Assembly (NCBI RefSeq): GCF_024138145.1
Contig: NZ_CP099997.1
Span: 186,001-250,000 of the forward strand
From: Natronosalvus halobius
GTDB taxonomy: Archaea > Halobacteriota > Halobacteria > Halobacteriales > Natrialbaceae
Direction: 5' to 3'
DNA: 64,000 bases
The notes beneath the pieces are model-generated. The model searched no databases and was not told the DNA's origin. It was given only the letters and a program-made list of their open reading frames with translations. The position numbers and the translations under genes are program-made. Of this stretch, positions 18,092-27,535 are shown piece by piece; positions within the stretch are counted from its first letter, which is position 1, and every line of letters starts with the position of its first letter.

Positions 18092-18859
18092 TCACAGCCC
18101 AGTCGGCGCCTCCAGGAAGGTCGTCTCGAGGCCCCACTCCTCGACCAGTTCCTGCAACGACCGGACGCCGAACGTCTCGGTGGCGTAGTGTCCAGCCAGG
18201 ACGACGTGTACTCCCGCTTCCTTCGCCTCGTGGTAGACCTGCTGTTTCCCTTCGCCGGTGACGAGTGCGTCGGCGCCGGCATCGACAGCCTCCTCGAGCC
18301 AGTCGACGCCGGATCCGGTGACGATGGCGACGTTCTCGATTTCGTCGGGACCAAATTCGAGAAGTTGTACCGGCTGTCCGCCGGTCTCGAGGGCCGACTC
18401 GAGCGTCCCTCGGAGCTCCTCTGGCGCGTACGACTCGGCCGCGCGCCCTCGCTGGCCGATGTACTCCGGCCCGTATGCGCCGAACGGTCGGCACTCCTCG
18501 AGGTCGAGCACGTCGGCCACGCCGGCGGCGTTCCCCAGTTCCTGGTGGCCGTCCAGGGGGAGGTGGGAGACGTAGAGCGCCAGATCGTGCTCGATCAGGG
18601 ACTCGAGGCGGTCGTAGGTCCGTCCGGTGACGCGCTCGAACCCGCCCCAGGAGAGACCGTGGTGAGTGACGAGTACGTCCGCGCCCGCGTCTGCGGCAGC
18701 GTCGATCGTCTCTCGAGCGGCGTCGACGGCGAAGGCGACGCGCTCGACCGTCTGTTCCTCGGGGCCGACCTGGAGGCCGTTTGCGCTGGCGTCCAGGTCG
18801 GCGAAGTCCGCGGTTCTGAGTTCCGCGTCGAAGCGGTCGACGAGCGTGGTGAGGTCCAT
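18092..18859 (-). CDS. Nif3-like dinuclear metal centre protein
   Basis: A 255-residue member of the NIF3/YbgI family, toroidal hexamers with two metal ions per subunit. The metal-binding signatures are visible: VLVTHHGLSWGG (His pair near residue 65) and VLAGHYATETFGVRSL near the C-terminus, with GEGKQQVYHEA upstream of it. The start at 18859 (MDLTTLVDRFDAEL) matches the family N-terminus. The biochemical role of archaeal members is unsettled (GTP cyclohydrolase-like in older annotation). Confidence 0.93.
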   Translation of the reverse strand: MDLTTLVDRFDAELRTADFADLDASANGLQVGPEEQTVERVAFAVDAARETIDAAADAGADVLVTHHGLSWGGFERVTGRTYDRLESLIEHDLALYVSHLPLDGHQELGNAAGVADVLDLEECRPFGAYGPEYIGQRGRAAESYAPEELRGTLESALETGGQPVQLLEFGPDEIENVAIVTGSGVDWLEEAVDAGADALVTGEGKQQVYHEAKEAGVHVVLAGHYATETFGVRSLQELVEEWGLETTFLEAPTGL

Positions 18860-18977
18860 GCTCGCAGGTTCGTCGGGAGGGGTGTTGAGTCGGACGGTTC
18901 GGACTCGACGTCGATCAATGCTCGTCGCCAATCGACGCTCGACGCATCTTCAGATAGCAGCAGAAACGGGACGATAC

Positions 18978-19238
18978 TCAGAGGAACAACACGAACGTTG
19001 CGACGAGTATCGCGAGAACTAGTATCCCAACACCGATCCGCAGCGGCGTGAGAACGCCGTCTCCGTTCGCAGGTTGAACCGTCGTCTCACGAAACTCCGG
19101 TCCGAGGGTACGAACCTGGTCCAGGTTCGGGCAGTTGTGGTTCTCGGGAAGACGGTGTTCGCTACAGTAGTATTCGCCACAGTAGGTGCAATCGTTCGGA
19201 AGATTCAGCGGTTCGTGGCACACGTGGCAACGAGTCAT
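18978..19238 (-). CDS. AN1-type zinc finger protein with C-terminal membrane helix
   Basis: An 86-residue protein. Residues 1-38 form an AN1 zinc finger (CHVC, CTYCGEYYCSEH and H/C ligands in ENHNC). Residues about 64-86 are a single hydrophobic helix (LRIGVGILVLAILVATFVLFL), so the finger should be tethered to the membrane with the tail in the bilayer. Haloarchaea carry many AN1 proteins; the partner is unknown. It follows about 100 bp after the pyrF promoter-distal end, on the same strand, and precedes the Nif3 gene. Confidence 0.88.
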   Translation of the reverse strand: MTRCHVCHEPLNLPNDCTYCGEYYCSEHRLPENHNCPNLDQVRTLGPEFRETTVQPANGDGVLTPLRIGVGILVLAILVATFVLFL

Positions 19239-19335
19239 TTGTACTAGCGGTATCTCTCGATGTGAACGTGATAACGTTTCCCACGTTCGAGTTGTTAAAG
19301 GGGGAGTTCTACGTGCCCATCGCCGTGGCGCGAGC

Positions 19336-20133
19336 CTACCGGTACTGATTCAACCGCGTTTTCAGTCGCTTGGCCGCCTGACCCGCGACGTTAGCGAACC
19401 CCTCGCCAGCGTCCTCCCCCGCGAAGATGATCCCGCGCGAGGAGTTCACGAGGCCGACCCCGTTCGCCAGGCCGAACTCGACGGCTGCCTCGGTGTCCCC
19501 GCCCTGGGCGCCGACCCCGGGCACCAGGAACGGCAGGTCGGGCACCTGCTCGCGCAGGTCTTCGAGTTCCTCGGGCTTCGTCGCACCCACGACGAGTCCC
19601 ACGTTGTCGTTCTCGTTCCAGAGGTCCGCGAGGGCCGCAACGCGTTCGTACAGCGGTTCACCCGTCTCGAGTTCGAGGTCCTGGAGGTCGGCCCCGCCGG
19701 GGTTCGATGTGCGACAGAGGACGAAGACGCCGGCCTCCTCGTTCGCCAGGAACGGTTGGAGGGAGTCCCGGCCCATGTAGGGGTTGACGGTGATGGCGTC
19801 TACCTTCTCCAATAGCTGGGCGTACTGCCTGGTCGTGTTCCCGATGTCCGCGCGCTTGGCGTCGAGCAGGATGGGAACACCCTTCCCGTGGGCGTAGGCG
19901 ATGGTCTCCTCGAGGGCTCGCCAACCGTCGGGGTCCTCGTAGAACGCGGCGTTGGGTTTGAACACGGCCGCGTGTTCGTGCGTGGCGTCGATGATCCGGC
20001 GGTTGAACGCCCACCGCGGGAGGTCGTGCTCTTGCAGGTGATCGGGAATGCGTCTGGGGTCCGGGTCGAGGCCGACGCTCACGACGCTGTCGGCCGTCAC
20101 GATGCGGTCGTGCAACCGATCGAAGAAGTTCAT
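19336..20133 (-). CDS. pyrF: Orotidine 5'-phosphate decarboxylase
   Basis: A 265-residue TIM-barrel enzyme catalysing the last step of de novo UMP synthesis. The catalytic motif DAKRADIGNT (Lys/Asp network) lies near residue 91, with VNPYMGRDSL and the phosphate-binding end GLVNSSRGIIFA. It is the longer OMPDC type found in haloarchaea and mycobacteria (about 270 residues), not the 210-residue type. Monocistronic; the nearest upstream gene is over 700 bp away. Confidence 0.97.
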   Translation of the reverse strand: MNFFDRLHDRIVTADSVVSVGLDPDPRRIPDHLQEHDLPRWAFNRRIIDATHEHAAVFKPNAAFYEDPDGWRALEETIAYAHGKGVPILLDAKRADIGNTTRQYAQLLEKVDAITVNPYMGRDSLQPFLANEEAGVFVLCRTSNPGGADLQDLELETGEPLYERVAALADLWNENDNVGLVVGATKPEELEDLREQVPDLPFLVPGVGAQGGDTEAAVEFGLANGVGLVNSSRGIIFAGEDAGEGFANVAGQAAKRLKTRLNQYR

Positions 20134-20875
20134 GGCCTCGTGTGCTCGAGGCAGTGACGAAAACGTTGCTATTGTGGATGCCCGGACGGAGTGGTGGCCA
20201 CTGGTTCGAACGATCGGTCAGGATGGAACGGTATTGACACCTGATACGGTTGCTTCACTCCCTGTCGTTCGTGAAGGCCCAACTTTCGTGATGACGAGAG
20301 GCGCTCCGCGCCTTTCGGGTCACGTTGTGCCTCGAGGAAGGGAATCGGCGCCTGTCTCCAGTTGCATAGATTTTCCACTATGATTATCAGCTCACTATTC
20401 CCGAGCGTGCCAAAAATGAACGCTCGAGGCGGTGGTCGCCGCGGGCAAGACGTTGCCGCGGACAGCGGACAGGACGTCGCCGCAAACAGCCGTCACCGCG
20501 TACGTAACGCATGCCGCTCTCGAGTCGCTACTGCCTCGTCGTGAATCGTACGACGATGATCCGTCCAGGACACGTACTTCGCGACCGGCGTCGTCCCGAC
20601 AGGGACGGTCGGTCGGCGCTGTGCATTCGGGTGCTCCATAGCACAGATATCTATGTCACATGTGAACATAAGGCAGTCGTCGGCTGCTCGCCGACAGAAT
20701 CGCTCGCTGGCACGAACGAGAACCCGTTCGCGGATCGGCTCTCTTCGATTCCCCTCGTTTCGGCGCTCGTCAGTCCTTGCGCTCGAGAGCGACCGCCTCG
20801 AGCCGGTTTTATCGACCAGATTCCTCCACCGAACGCTCGCCAACGCCACGGAACCGGTGGCGGTGAGCGAGCCGT
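20134..20875. other. 742 bp gene-free region
   Basis: All reading frames here look like GC-rich shadow frames (Arg/Ser-rich, no family). The region contains a roughly 24 bp imperfect tandem duplication (20446-20493), adjacent palindromes AGATATCT and TCACATGTGA near 20645-20665, and otherwise nothing I can interpret. It may be the remains of a lost gene. Confidence 0.5.
20446..20493. repeat. Imperfect 24 bp tandem repeat
   Basis: Two adjacent 24 bp units starting CAAGACGTTGCCGC and CAGGACGTCGCCGC, about 75 percent identical, in a gene-free region. Confidence 0.55.
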
Positions 20876-21295
20876 CTACCGCTCGAGCACTTCCACCAGG
20901 TTCTCCTCCGGATCGCGCAGAAAGAGAATCGATGTGCCGCTCTCGGTGGTCCGGGGCTCGCTCAGCGTCTCGACCTCGGCGGGCAGGGATGCGAAGAACG
21001 CCTCGATGTCGGGCACCGAGAAGCCGACGTGGGTCGCCCCCGGATGATTCAGTTCCGGGGTTTTTCGAGCGGTTCCGGTCGGTGCGTACTCGACGAGTTC
21101 GATGCGGACGTCTCCGGCCTCCAGGTGGGCGAACGTGCCTGCAGCGTCGGGGACGTCGACGGCGTCGGCGAACGCTTCTCCCGAAACGGAGAAGCGATCG
21201 AGCACGTCGAATTCGAGAATGTCGCGGTAGAAGGGGAGAACTGACTCGATGTCAGAAACGGTAATCCCAACGTGATGTGCGCGTGGCGTCGTCAT
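20876..21295 (-). CDS. VOC superfamily (glyoxalase/dioxygenase-like) protein
   Basis: A 139-residue vicinal-oxygen-chelate protein: HHVGITVSDIESVLPFYRDIL at the start and GATHVGFSVPDIEAFFASL in the second half are the two beta-alpha-beta-beta-beta modules. Likely metal ligands are His9, Glu (RIELVEY), His in GATHVGF and Glu in the last strand (EENLVEVLE). Start 21295 (MTTPRAHHVG) is chosen over a longer in-frame start at 21331. Substrate cannot be told; members include lactoylglutathione lyases and ring-cleaving dioxygenases. Confidence 0.9.
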   Translation of the reverse strand: MTTPRAHHVGITVSDIESVLPFYRDILEFDVLDRFSVSGEAFADAVDVPDAAGTFAHLEAGDVRIELVEYAPTGTARKTPELNHPGATHVGFSVPDIEAFFASLPAEVETLSEPRTTESGTSILFLRDPEENLVEVLER

Positions 21296-21382
21296 CGCCT
21301 CGACCTCGTAGGGGCGACGAAAAAAGCGCATCGACCGCCTCGCGGGGTACGACGTCGGAAAGCGCGTCGACTCCCTCGCGAG

Positions 21383-22918
21383 TTACGACCGCCAGTACGC
21401 CGCCGTCAGCAACACCAGCACGGGGAAGATCTCGAGACGGCCGATCCACATGTAGAGGATCATCAGAAGCCGCGAGGTGACCGGGAACTCGCCGTAGCCG
21501 CCCATCGGACCGATGATGCCGAACCCGGGCCCGATGTTACCCAGGGTGGCGATCGAGGCCGTGACCAGTTCGATCGTCTCGAGGTCGAGGCCGACACGAG
21601 CGGCGTCGGCGGCCAGCAAGAGAATCCCCAGGAAGAACAGGCAAAAGTATAGCAGCGTGAACGCGTAGATGCCCCGGATTGCCTCCTCGTCGAGGGACTT
21701 GCCGTTCATGCGGACCGGGCGAACGGCTTCGGGGTGGACGGTCGTGAACAGTTCCCGCCGCAGGGATTTGAGGATGACGAGCCACCGGAGTACTTTGATT
21801 CCGCCGCCGGTCGACCCGGTGCTCCCCCCGATGAACATCGCAAAGAGCAACACGCCCTTCGCGGTACCGCCCCACTGATCGAAGTCCATGTTCGCAAAGC
21901 CAGTCGAGTTGGTAAGCGAGGCGATCTGGAAGACGGCGTAGCGCGCCGAGCGTTCGAAGTGGCCGCCGATCTGACCCGTCTGGGAGGTCTGTAAGGAGGC
22001 GTCGAAGAAGAGGACGACCGTGACGACGACCGAGAGCGTGGAGACGGCGCCGAGGTAGAGCCGGAACTCGTTGTCCCGAAACAGGGCTCGCGTGTCCCCC
22101 GAGACGAGGTGCCACCAGAGGACGAAGTTGACCCCGGCGATAAACATGAACGGCACGATGAGCCACTGGACGGCCGGCGAGAACGCCTCGATACTCCTGG
22201 CTTCGGGAGAGAACCCGCCGGTGGGGAGCGTCGAGAGGCCGTGAGCGATCGAGTTGTACAGGTCCATCTCCGGGGCGAATCCGGCGAGGTGGAGGCCGTA
22301 CAACAGCGCCATCAGGAGAAGGGTGAAGCCGATGTACGCGAACCAGAGCACCCGCGCCGTCTCCGCGATGTGCGGCGTCAGCTTCGACACGCCGGGCCCC
22401 GGACTCTCGGCTTCCATCAACTGGGCGCCACCGACGGCCATCTGCGAGAGAATCGCCACGGCGAGGACGATGATCCCCATTCCGCCGACCCACTGCGTGA
22501 GCTGTCGCCACAGCAACATCGCCCTCGAGTGCGTGTCGAAGGAGATGTCGCCCATTACCGTCGCGCCGGTCGTCGTGAAGCCACTCATGCTCTCGAAGAG
22601 GGCGTTCGTCGGGTGAGCGACCGTTCCGTTCCCGGCCAGGAGGTAGGGAAGTGCACCGAAGATTGCGGCGAAGAGCCACGTCAGCGCGACGACCATGAAC
22701 GCCTCTCGGGCACCGGGGTCCGGATTCTGGTCGAGTTGTCGGAGTACGAGCCCGAACCCAACGGTGACGCTCATCGAGACGACGAAGACCCAGAGATCCT
22801 CGCCGCCGTATGCGAGCGCCGTCACGATCGGCAGGACGAAAGCGAGCGAGAGAAACGCGAGGATCGTCCCGACGAGGCTCAGCCCGGCCCGCCAGTCGAC
22901 GCGGAGGTGGGCGTTCAT
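21383..22918 (-). CDS. trkH: TrkH family potassium transporter subunit
   Basis: A 511-residue membrane subunit of the Trk K+ uptake system. The four pore-loop signatures can be read in order: SGFTTTGATV, LPTGGFSPEA, TNSTGFANMD and GNIGPGFGII; the Gly of each forms the selectivity filter. Its ATG overlaps the stop of trkA by one base (TGATG on the minus strand), so the two are translationally coupled and form the TrkA/TrkH complex. Haloarchaea need large K+ pools for osmotic balance. Confidence 0.97.
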   Translation of the reverse strand: MNAHLRVDWRAGLSLVGTILAFLSLAFVLPIVTALAYGGEDLWVFVVSMSVTVGFGLVLRQLDQNPDPGAREAFMVVALTWLFAAIFGALPYLLAGNGTVAHPTNALFESMSGFTTTGATVMGDISFDTHSRAMLLWRQLTQWVGGMGIIVLAVAILSQMAVGGAQLMEAESPGPGVSKLTPHIAETARVLWFAYIGFTLLLMALLYGLHLAGFAPEMDLYNSIAHGLSTLPTGGFSPEARSIEAFSPAVQWLIVPFMFIAGVNFVLWWHLVSGDTRALFRDNEFRLYLGAVSTLSVVVTVVLFFDASLQTSQTGQIGGHFERSARYAVFQIASLTNSTGFANMDFDQWGGTAKGVLLFAMFIGGSTGSTGGGIKVLRWLVILKSLRRELFTTVHPEAVRPVRMNGKSLDEEAIRGIYAFTLLYFCLFFLGILLLAADAARVGLDLETIELVTASIATLGNIGPGFGIIGPMGGYGEFPVTSRLLMILYMWIGRLEIFPVLVLLTAAYWRS

Positions 22919-24252
22919 CAGATCGCCTCGAGCACCTGATCAAGAACCGTCGCATCGACGAACAGCACGATGTGATCGCCGGGTCTGAGCGTCGTGTCCC
23001 CACGGGGGGTCACGAGATTGCCACCGCGGGAGATGGCGCCGATGACGACGCCCTCGGGGAGGTCGGCGACCGACTCCATGATCGTTCGGTCGGACAGGGC
23101 ACTGTCGGCGCCGACCTCGATTTCGATGACCTCGGCGCGGTCGTGCTCGAGCATAGCCACCTTCTCTGCGCGGTTCGATCGCGTGAAGCGGACGATCTCC
23201 TCGGCGGTCTCCTCGCGGGGGTTGATCGCCACGTCGACGCCCACGGTCTCGAACAGTTCGGCGTACTCGAGGTTCTCGATGACGGCGACGGTGCGGTCGA
23301 CGCCCAGCCGTCGAGCGAGCAGGGAGACGAGCAGGTTGCGCTCGTCGCTTCCGAGGGTGGAGATGACAATGTCGGCCTCGTCGACGTGCTCGCGCTCCAG
23401 GAACTCGGTGTCGGTGGCGTCGCTCTGCATGACGAGCGTGTTCGGCAGGGCTTCGGCGACTTTCCGAGCGCGGTCGGGATCTTGCTCGATGAGGCGAGGT
23501 TCGTAGCCGTGTTCTTCGAACTCGCGGGCGGCCTGGTAGCCGATCTCGCTGGCGCCGACGATGACGACTTCTTCGTGTTCGGTTTGCGGGAGACAGACGA
23601 GGTCGTCGGCGAAGGTCGAGACGGAGTCGGGGCTACCGATGACGACGACCCGGTCGTTCGGTTCGATCACCGTCTCCCCACGAGCGACGATCATGTCCCC
23701 GTTCCTGAAGATTCCCGCGAACGTCAACGAGTCGTACCGGTCGGCGTCCTGGATGCTCTGGTTTGCGATTGGGCTCTCGGGACTGATTTCGAACTCGGCC
23801 ATCCGCACGAGGCCGCCGGCGAACATGTCGACGTCCTGGGCGCCGGGGAGGCCGGAGATCCGGAAGATCGCCTGGGCCGTGAGCAGGTCGGTACAGACCA
23901 TGAAGTCGACGCCGAAGGCGCCCTCCGACCCTTCCCACGTCTCGAGCAACGTCCGTCGTCGCACGCGGGCGATGGTGAACGCGTCGGTCAGCGTCTTGGC
24001 CGCGCCGCAGATGACGAGGTTCACCTCGTCGTCGTCCGTACAGGCGATGACGAGGCCGGCCTCCTCTACGTTCGCCTCGTGAAGCGTCGTGATCTCGGTT
24101 CCGTCGCCCTCGATGGCGAGTACGTCGAGCGAATAGGTGAGTTCCTCGACGATGTCCGGGTCCTGGTCGACGACGACCACGTCATGGGTCTCCTCGAGGT
24201 TCGTGGCGATCGCCCGGCCGACCTCGCCGGCACCGACGACGACTACGTGCAC
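22918..24252 (-). CDS. trkA: TrkA: regulatory subunit of the Trk potassium uptake system
   Basis: A 444-residue cytosolic protein with two RCK_N/RCK_C pairs. Rossmann nucleotide motifs are VVGAGEVGRAIA (near residue 5) and VIVGASEIGYQAA (near 230); RCK_C (TrkA-C) halves follow each. It gates TrkH in response to NAD(H)/ATP. The start is the GTG at 24252, directly before the Rossmann strand; an in-frame ATG 34 codons upstream would add a tail with no homology. First gene of the trkA-trkH operon. Confidence 0.95.
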   Translation of the reverse strand: MHVVVVGAGEVGRAIATNLEETHDVVVVDQDPDIVEELTYSLDVLAIEGDGTEITTLHEANVEEAGLVIACTDDDEVNLVICGAAKTLTDAFTIARVRRRTLLETWEGSEGAFGVDFMVCTDLLTAQAIFRISGLPGAQDVDMFAGGLVRMAEFEISPESPIANQSIQDADRYDSLTFAGIFRNGDMIVARGETVIEPNDRVVVIGSPDSVSTFADDLVCLPQTEHEEVVIVGASEIGYQAAREFEEHGYEPRLIEQDPDRARKVAEALPNTLVMQSDATDTEFLEREHVDEADIVISTLGSDERNLLVSLLARRLGVDRTVAVIENLEYAELFETVGVDVAINPREETAEEIVRFTRSNRAEKVAMLEHDRAEVIEIEVGADSALSDRTIMESVADLPEGVVIGAISRGGNLVTPRGDTTLRPGDHIVLFVDATVLDQVLEAI

Positions 24253-24570
24253 GACAACCCCCGTGGAAGCGGTTGCATTGACGTGGTGTTTTGCTGGTAC
24301 CGAAATAGACGTTACGACGTAGCGCGACGAGCTGACTGACTGGTTAGTATGCACGAACCTCCGATCGGAACGTCCCTGACGCCGAGAGAGCGAAGCCCTG
24401 ATATCACCCGTGTGAATACGTGGTGGTAGCAGACGTTTTCTCCAACCAATGTTCGTACTCGCTCACTCATCTGCCGGCGGCATCGACGGACGAACGCCCC
24501 GAGACCACGACGAAACGCCGCGCTCGAGACGCACTCTCGCCCGCGACGAGGTCCCTCGAGGTGACCCGAC
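24253..24570. other. Divergent intergenic region between trkA and an APC-UspA gene
   Basis: This 318 bp stretch must hold both promoters. A Shine-Dalgarno (GAGGTGA, about 24558-24564) lies 6 nt before the GTG start of the permease gene and supports that start. No gene seen. Confidence 0.55.
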
Positions 24571-26922
24571 GTGAGTGGCGACGAGGAACTCGCGAAGGAC
24601 CTCGGGCCTCTCGCGGCACTGACGATCGGCATCGGGACGATGATCGGGGCGGGCATTTTCGTCCTGCCGGGAACCGCCGTCTTTCGGGCGGGACCCTTCG
24701 CCGCAGCAACCTTCGTCCTCGGCGGGGTGATCGCCCTGTTTACGGCACTCTCTGCTTCGGAACTGGGGACAGCGATGCCGAAATCCGGTGGGGCGTACTT
24801 CTACGTCAACCGCGCACTCGGGCCGCTGTTCGGCTCAATTACCGGATGGGCCAACTGGATCGGCCTCGCGTTCGCCTCCGCCTTCTACATGTACGGCCTC
24901 GGCGAGTACGTCAACGACCTGATCGGCCTCGGCGCTCTCGCGCTCGGGCCAGTGACGCTCGGCCCTGCCCAGCTAATCGGACTCGTCGGCGCCCTCCTCT
25001 TCATCGGCATCAACTACATCGGGGCGAAGGAGACCGGGGCGCTTCAAATCGTCATTGTGCTCTTGCTCGTGGCGATTCTGGCACTCTTCTCGGTCGTCGG
25101 TCTGCTCAATGCCGACCTGGACTCGCTCGCCGGATCCGCACAGCCGGGTATGGCCGGTGAGATCCTTCCCGTCACCGGCATCATCTTCGTCTCCTACCTC
25201 GGATTCGTCCAGATCACCTCCGTCGCCGAGGAGATCAAGGACCCTGGTCGTAACCTGCCGCGCGCCGTGATCGGCTCGGTCGTCATCGTCACGACCATCT
25301 ACGCGTTCTTCCTCGTAGTCTTGCTCGCAGCCGTCCCGAACGAACTCGTCGCCCAGAACAACACGGCCGTCGTCGACGCTGCTCGCCTCCTCTTCGGCCA
25401 GTACAACCTCCTCGGGTACAGTCTCGCCGCCTTCGGTGCTGGCCTCCTGCTCTTTGGCGGCCTGCTCGCGACGGCTTCCTCGGCAAACGCCTCGATCCTG
25501 TCGTCTTCGCGGATCAACTTCGCGATGGGTCGAGAAAAGATCGTCACGCCGAAACTCAACGAAATCCACCCTCGGTTCGGAACGCCGTACAAGTCCATCG
25601 CCGTCACGGGCGGGCTGATCGTCGTCTTCCTGATCGTGGGCGACCTCGAGTTGCTCTCGACGGCTGGATCGGTCCTGCACCTGATCGTCTACGGGCTGTT
25701 GAACATCGCGTTAATCGTTATGCGCGAGGCCGAACCCGAGGGCTACGACCCGGACTTCGAGGTGCCGCTGTATCCCATCGTCCCGATCATCGGCACGATC
25801 TCCTCGTTCGCGCTCATCGTCTACATCGAACCGTCCGTCGTCTACCTCTCGCTAGGGCTGGTCATCTTCGCAGCCCTGTGGTACCTGCTCTACGCTCGAC
25901 GGCACGTCGAAGCGGCTGGCGTCCTGGACGCGTGGGTGCTCGACCGCTCGGAACGGCTTCCCGACGTCGCCGTCTCCGCCGCGACCAGCGTCGCACCCGA
26001 GCAGAGCGACTACCGCGTCATGGTCCCGTTGGCCAATCCCGAACACGAGAAGGACCTGATCTCACTCGGATCGGCCATCGCCAACCAGCACGACGGTACC
26101 GTCGTCGCCGTCAACATCGTCGACGTCCCGAGACAGACCGCTCTCGAGGCCGCGCGCGAACAGAAAGCACACGAGACCGCCCACCAGTTGCTCGAGCAGG
26201 CCCAGGCCAACGCCCAGACCTACGGTGCCGATATCGAGACGCACATCGTCCTCTCGCACGACCCGTTCGAGGAAATCTTCGGGGCGGCGAATCGCTACGG
26301 CGCCGACGTGACGGTGATGGGGTGGGGTCCCGAATCCCACGGTGCCCCGGGCCGGGCCGAAACGACCATCGACGAACTCGCCCACTCGCTGCCGTGTGAC
26401 TTCCTCGTCTTCCGCGACCGCGGCTTCGACCCCTCGCGAGTCCTGCTCCCGACGGCTGGCGGTCCCGACTCCGACCTCGCTGCGGCGGTCGCGACGACTC
26501 TCCAGTCGCAGTACGACGCCGACGTGACGCTCCTGCACGTGACCGACCACGGCGAGCGCGAGCACGGCGAAGCGTTCCTCGCGTCCTGGGCGGCCGACCA
26601 CGACCTCGAGGACGCGAGACTTCTCGTCGAGACAGGCGACGTTCAGTCGCGGATCGCGGAGGCGGCCGAGGACGCGACCTTGCTCCTGATCGGAGCCACC
26701 GAAAAGGGCGTCCTCTCGCGACTCGTTCGCGGGTCGCTCGTGCTCGACGTCCTGGACGAGGTCGGCTGCTCCGTGCTGCTCGCAGAGAAACGCCATACGC
26801 GAAGCCTTCGCGATCGGCTCTTCGGCAGCGGGAGCCGCGACATCGAGGAGGACGGCACGGGCGTCGAACCCGAACCGACGACGCCCAACGTCGACGAGAG
26901 CAATACCGAAACCACCACCTAG
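24571..26922 (+). CDS. APC-family amino acid permease fused to two UspA domains
   Basis: A 783-residue protein. Residues 1-440 are a 12-helix APC transporter beginning with [18 protein letters not shown] (the unwound helix-1 substrate site) and containing [23 protein letters not shown]. Two cytoplasmic universal-stress-protein domains follow: about 480-620 ([20 protein letters not shown]) and about 625-755 ([20 protein letters not shown], ending [17 protein letters not shown]). UspA domains usually bind ATP, so transport may be tuned by energy state or stress. A close paralog starts 0.6 kb downstream after a free UspA gene. The GTG start is supported by a good ribosome site. Substrate unknown. 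Confidence 0.92.
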   Translation: MSGDEELAKDLGPLAALTIGIGTMIGAGIFVLPGTAVFRAGPFAAATFVLGGVIALFTALSASELGTAMPKSGGAYFYVNRALGPLFGSITGWANWIGLAFASAFYMYGLGEYVNDLIGLGALALGPVTLGPAQLIGLVGALLFIGINYIGAKETGALQIVIVLLLVAILALFSVVGLLNADLDSLAGSAQPGMAGEILPVTGIIFVSYLGFVQITSVAEEIKDPGRNLPRAVIGSVVIVTTIYAFFLVVLLAAVPNELVAQNNTAVVDAARLLFGQYNLLGYSLAAFGAGLLLFGGLLATASSANASILSSSRINFAMGREKIVTPKLNEIHPRFGTPYKSIAVTGGLIVVFLIVGDLELLSTAGSVLHLIVYGLLNIALIVMREAEPEGYDPDFEVPLYPIVPIIGTISSFALIVYIEPSVVYLSLGLVIFAALWYLLYARRHVEAAGVLDAWVLDRSERLPDVAVSAATSVAPEQSDYRVMVPLANPEHEKDLISLGSAIANQHDGTVVAVNIVDVPRQTALEAAREQKAHETAHQLLEQAQANAQTYGADIETHIVLSHDPFEEIFGAANRYGADVTVMGWGPESHGAPGRAETTIDELAHSLPCDFLVFRDRGFDPSRVLLPTAGGPDSDLAAAVATTLQSQYDADVTLLHVTDHGEREHGEAFLASWAADHDLEDARLLVETGDVQSRIAEAAEDATLLLIGATEKGVLSRLVRGSLVLDVLDEVGCSVLLAEKRHTRSLRDRLFGSGSRDIEEDGTGVEPEPTTPNVDESNTETTT

Positions 26923-27103
26923 TGAGCGGCGGCGAACGGGCCTATTGCTGATTCGACAACCTCTCGCCTCGTGGCTCGTGATTCGAAAATACAAGCGTGG
27001 GTTTTATCATGTATCGATAAACACTGTCGGATATGATACCATCGGATAGTTGCTGTACTCCTCTCGAGAAGAACGCTCTCGAATCGATGGCAGGTGGGTT
27101 TGG

Positions 27104-27535
27104 ATGAGCGACGAGCCGTTTCGGCGCGTTTTGGTGCCAATTGCGAACGAAGAGGACGCCCGCGTAACGGGCAAGGCCGTCGCCGATCGGTTCGACGACG
27201 CCATCTTGATCCCAATCTACGTCGTCGAAAAAGCTGGCGGTGCTCCCGACGCCGCAGGCGTCGAACAGCGAGAGGAGTTCGCCGAAACCCTCTTCAAGAT
27301 TTTCGAGGCGGTCATCGACGGCCCCACCCTCACCGTCGAACCCACCGTCGGATACGGGACTGACGTCGCAGCGACGATTATCGAGGTCGCCGACGACGAA
27401 CGCGTCGACACGATCGTTTTCGTCCCGCGCAGCGAGAGTCGGTGGCGTCAGCTACTAACAGGGGACGTCGCGCGAAAATTGATCAATCGAACCGATCGAC
27501 CGGTCCTGATCTTGCCAGGTGATCCAGATGAGTGA
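27104..27535 (+). CDS. Universal stress protein (UspA)
   Basis: A 143-residue single UspA domain (FRRVLVPIANEEDARVTGKA ... DTIVFVPRSESRWRQLLTGDVARKLINRTDRPVLIL). The usual ATP-binding G-X2-G-X9-G(S/T) loop is degenerate here, so ATP may not bind. Start 27104 (MSDEPFRR) is taken from family alignment. Its last 8 bases overlap the next gene, a permease-UspA fusion, showing one transcription unit and suggesting that it assembles with the UspA domains of that permease. Confidence 0.93.
   Translation: MSDEPFRRVLVPIANEEDARVTGKAVADRFDDAILIPIYVVEKAGGAPDAAGVEQREEFAETLFKIFEAVIDGPTLTVEPTVGYGTDVAATIIEVADDERVDTIVFVPRSESRWRQLLTGDVARKLINRTDRPVLILPGDPDE

Noticed and set aside
20493-20849. 118-residue minus-strand frame between pyrF and the VOC gene
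   Set aside because: Arg/Ser-rich with no acidic bias, no signal, no known domain; the region looks non-coding.
27519-27527. Earlier GTG start for the second permease
   Set aside because: The ATG at 27528 aligns exactly with the paralog start ([10 protein letters not shown]) and gives the usual overlap with uspA.
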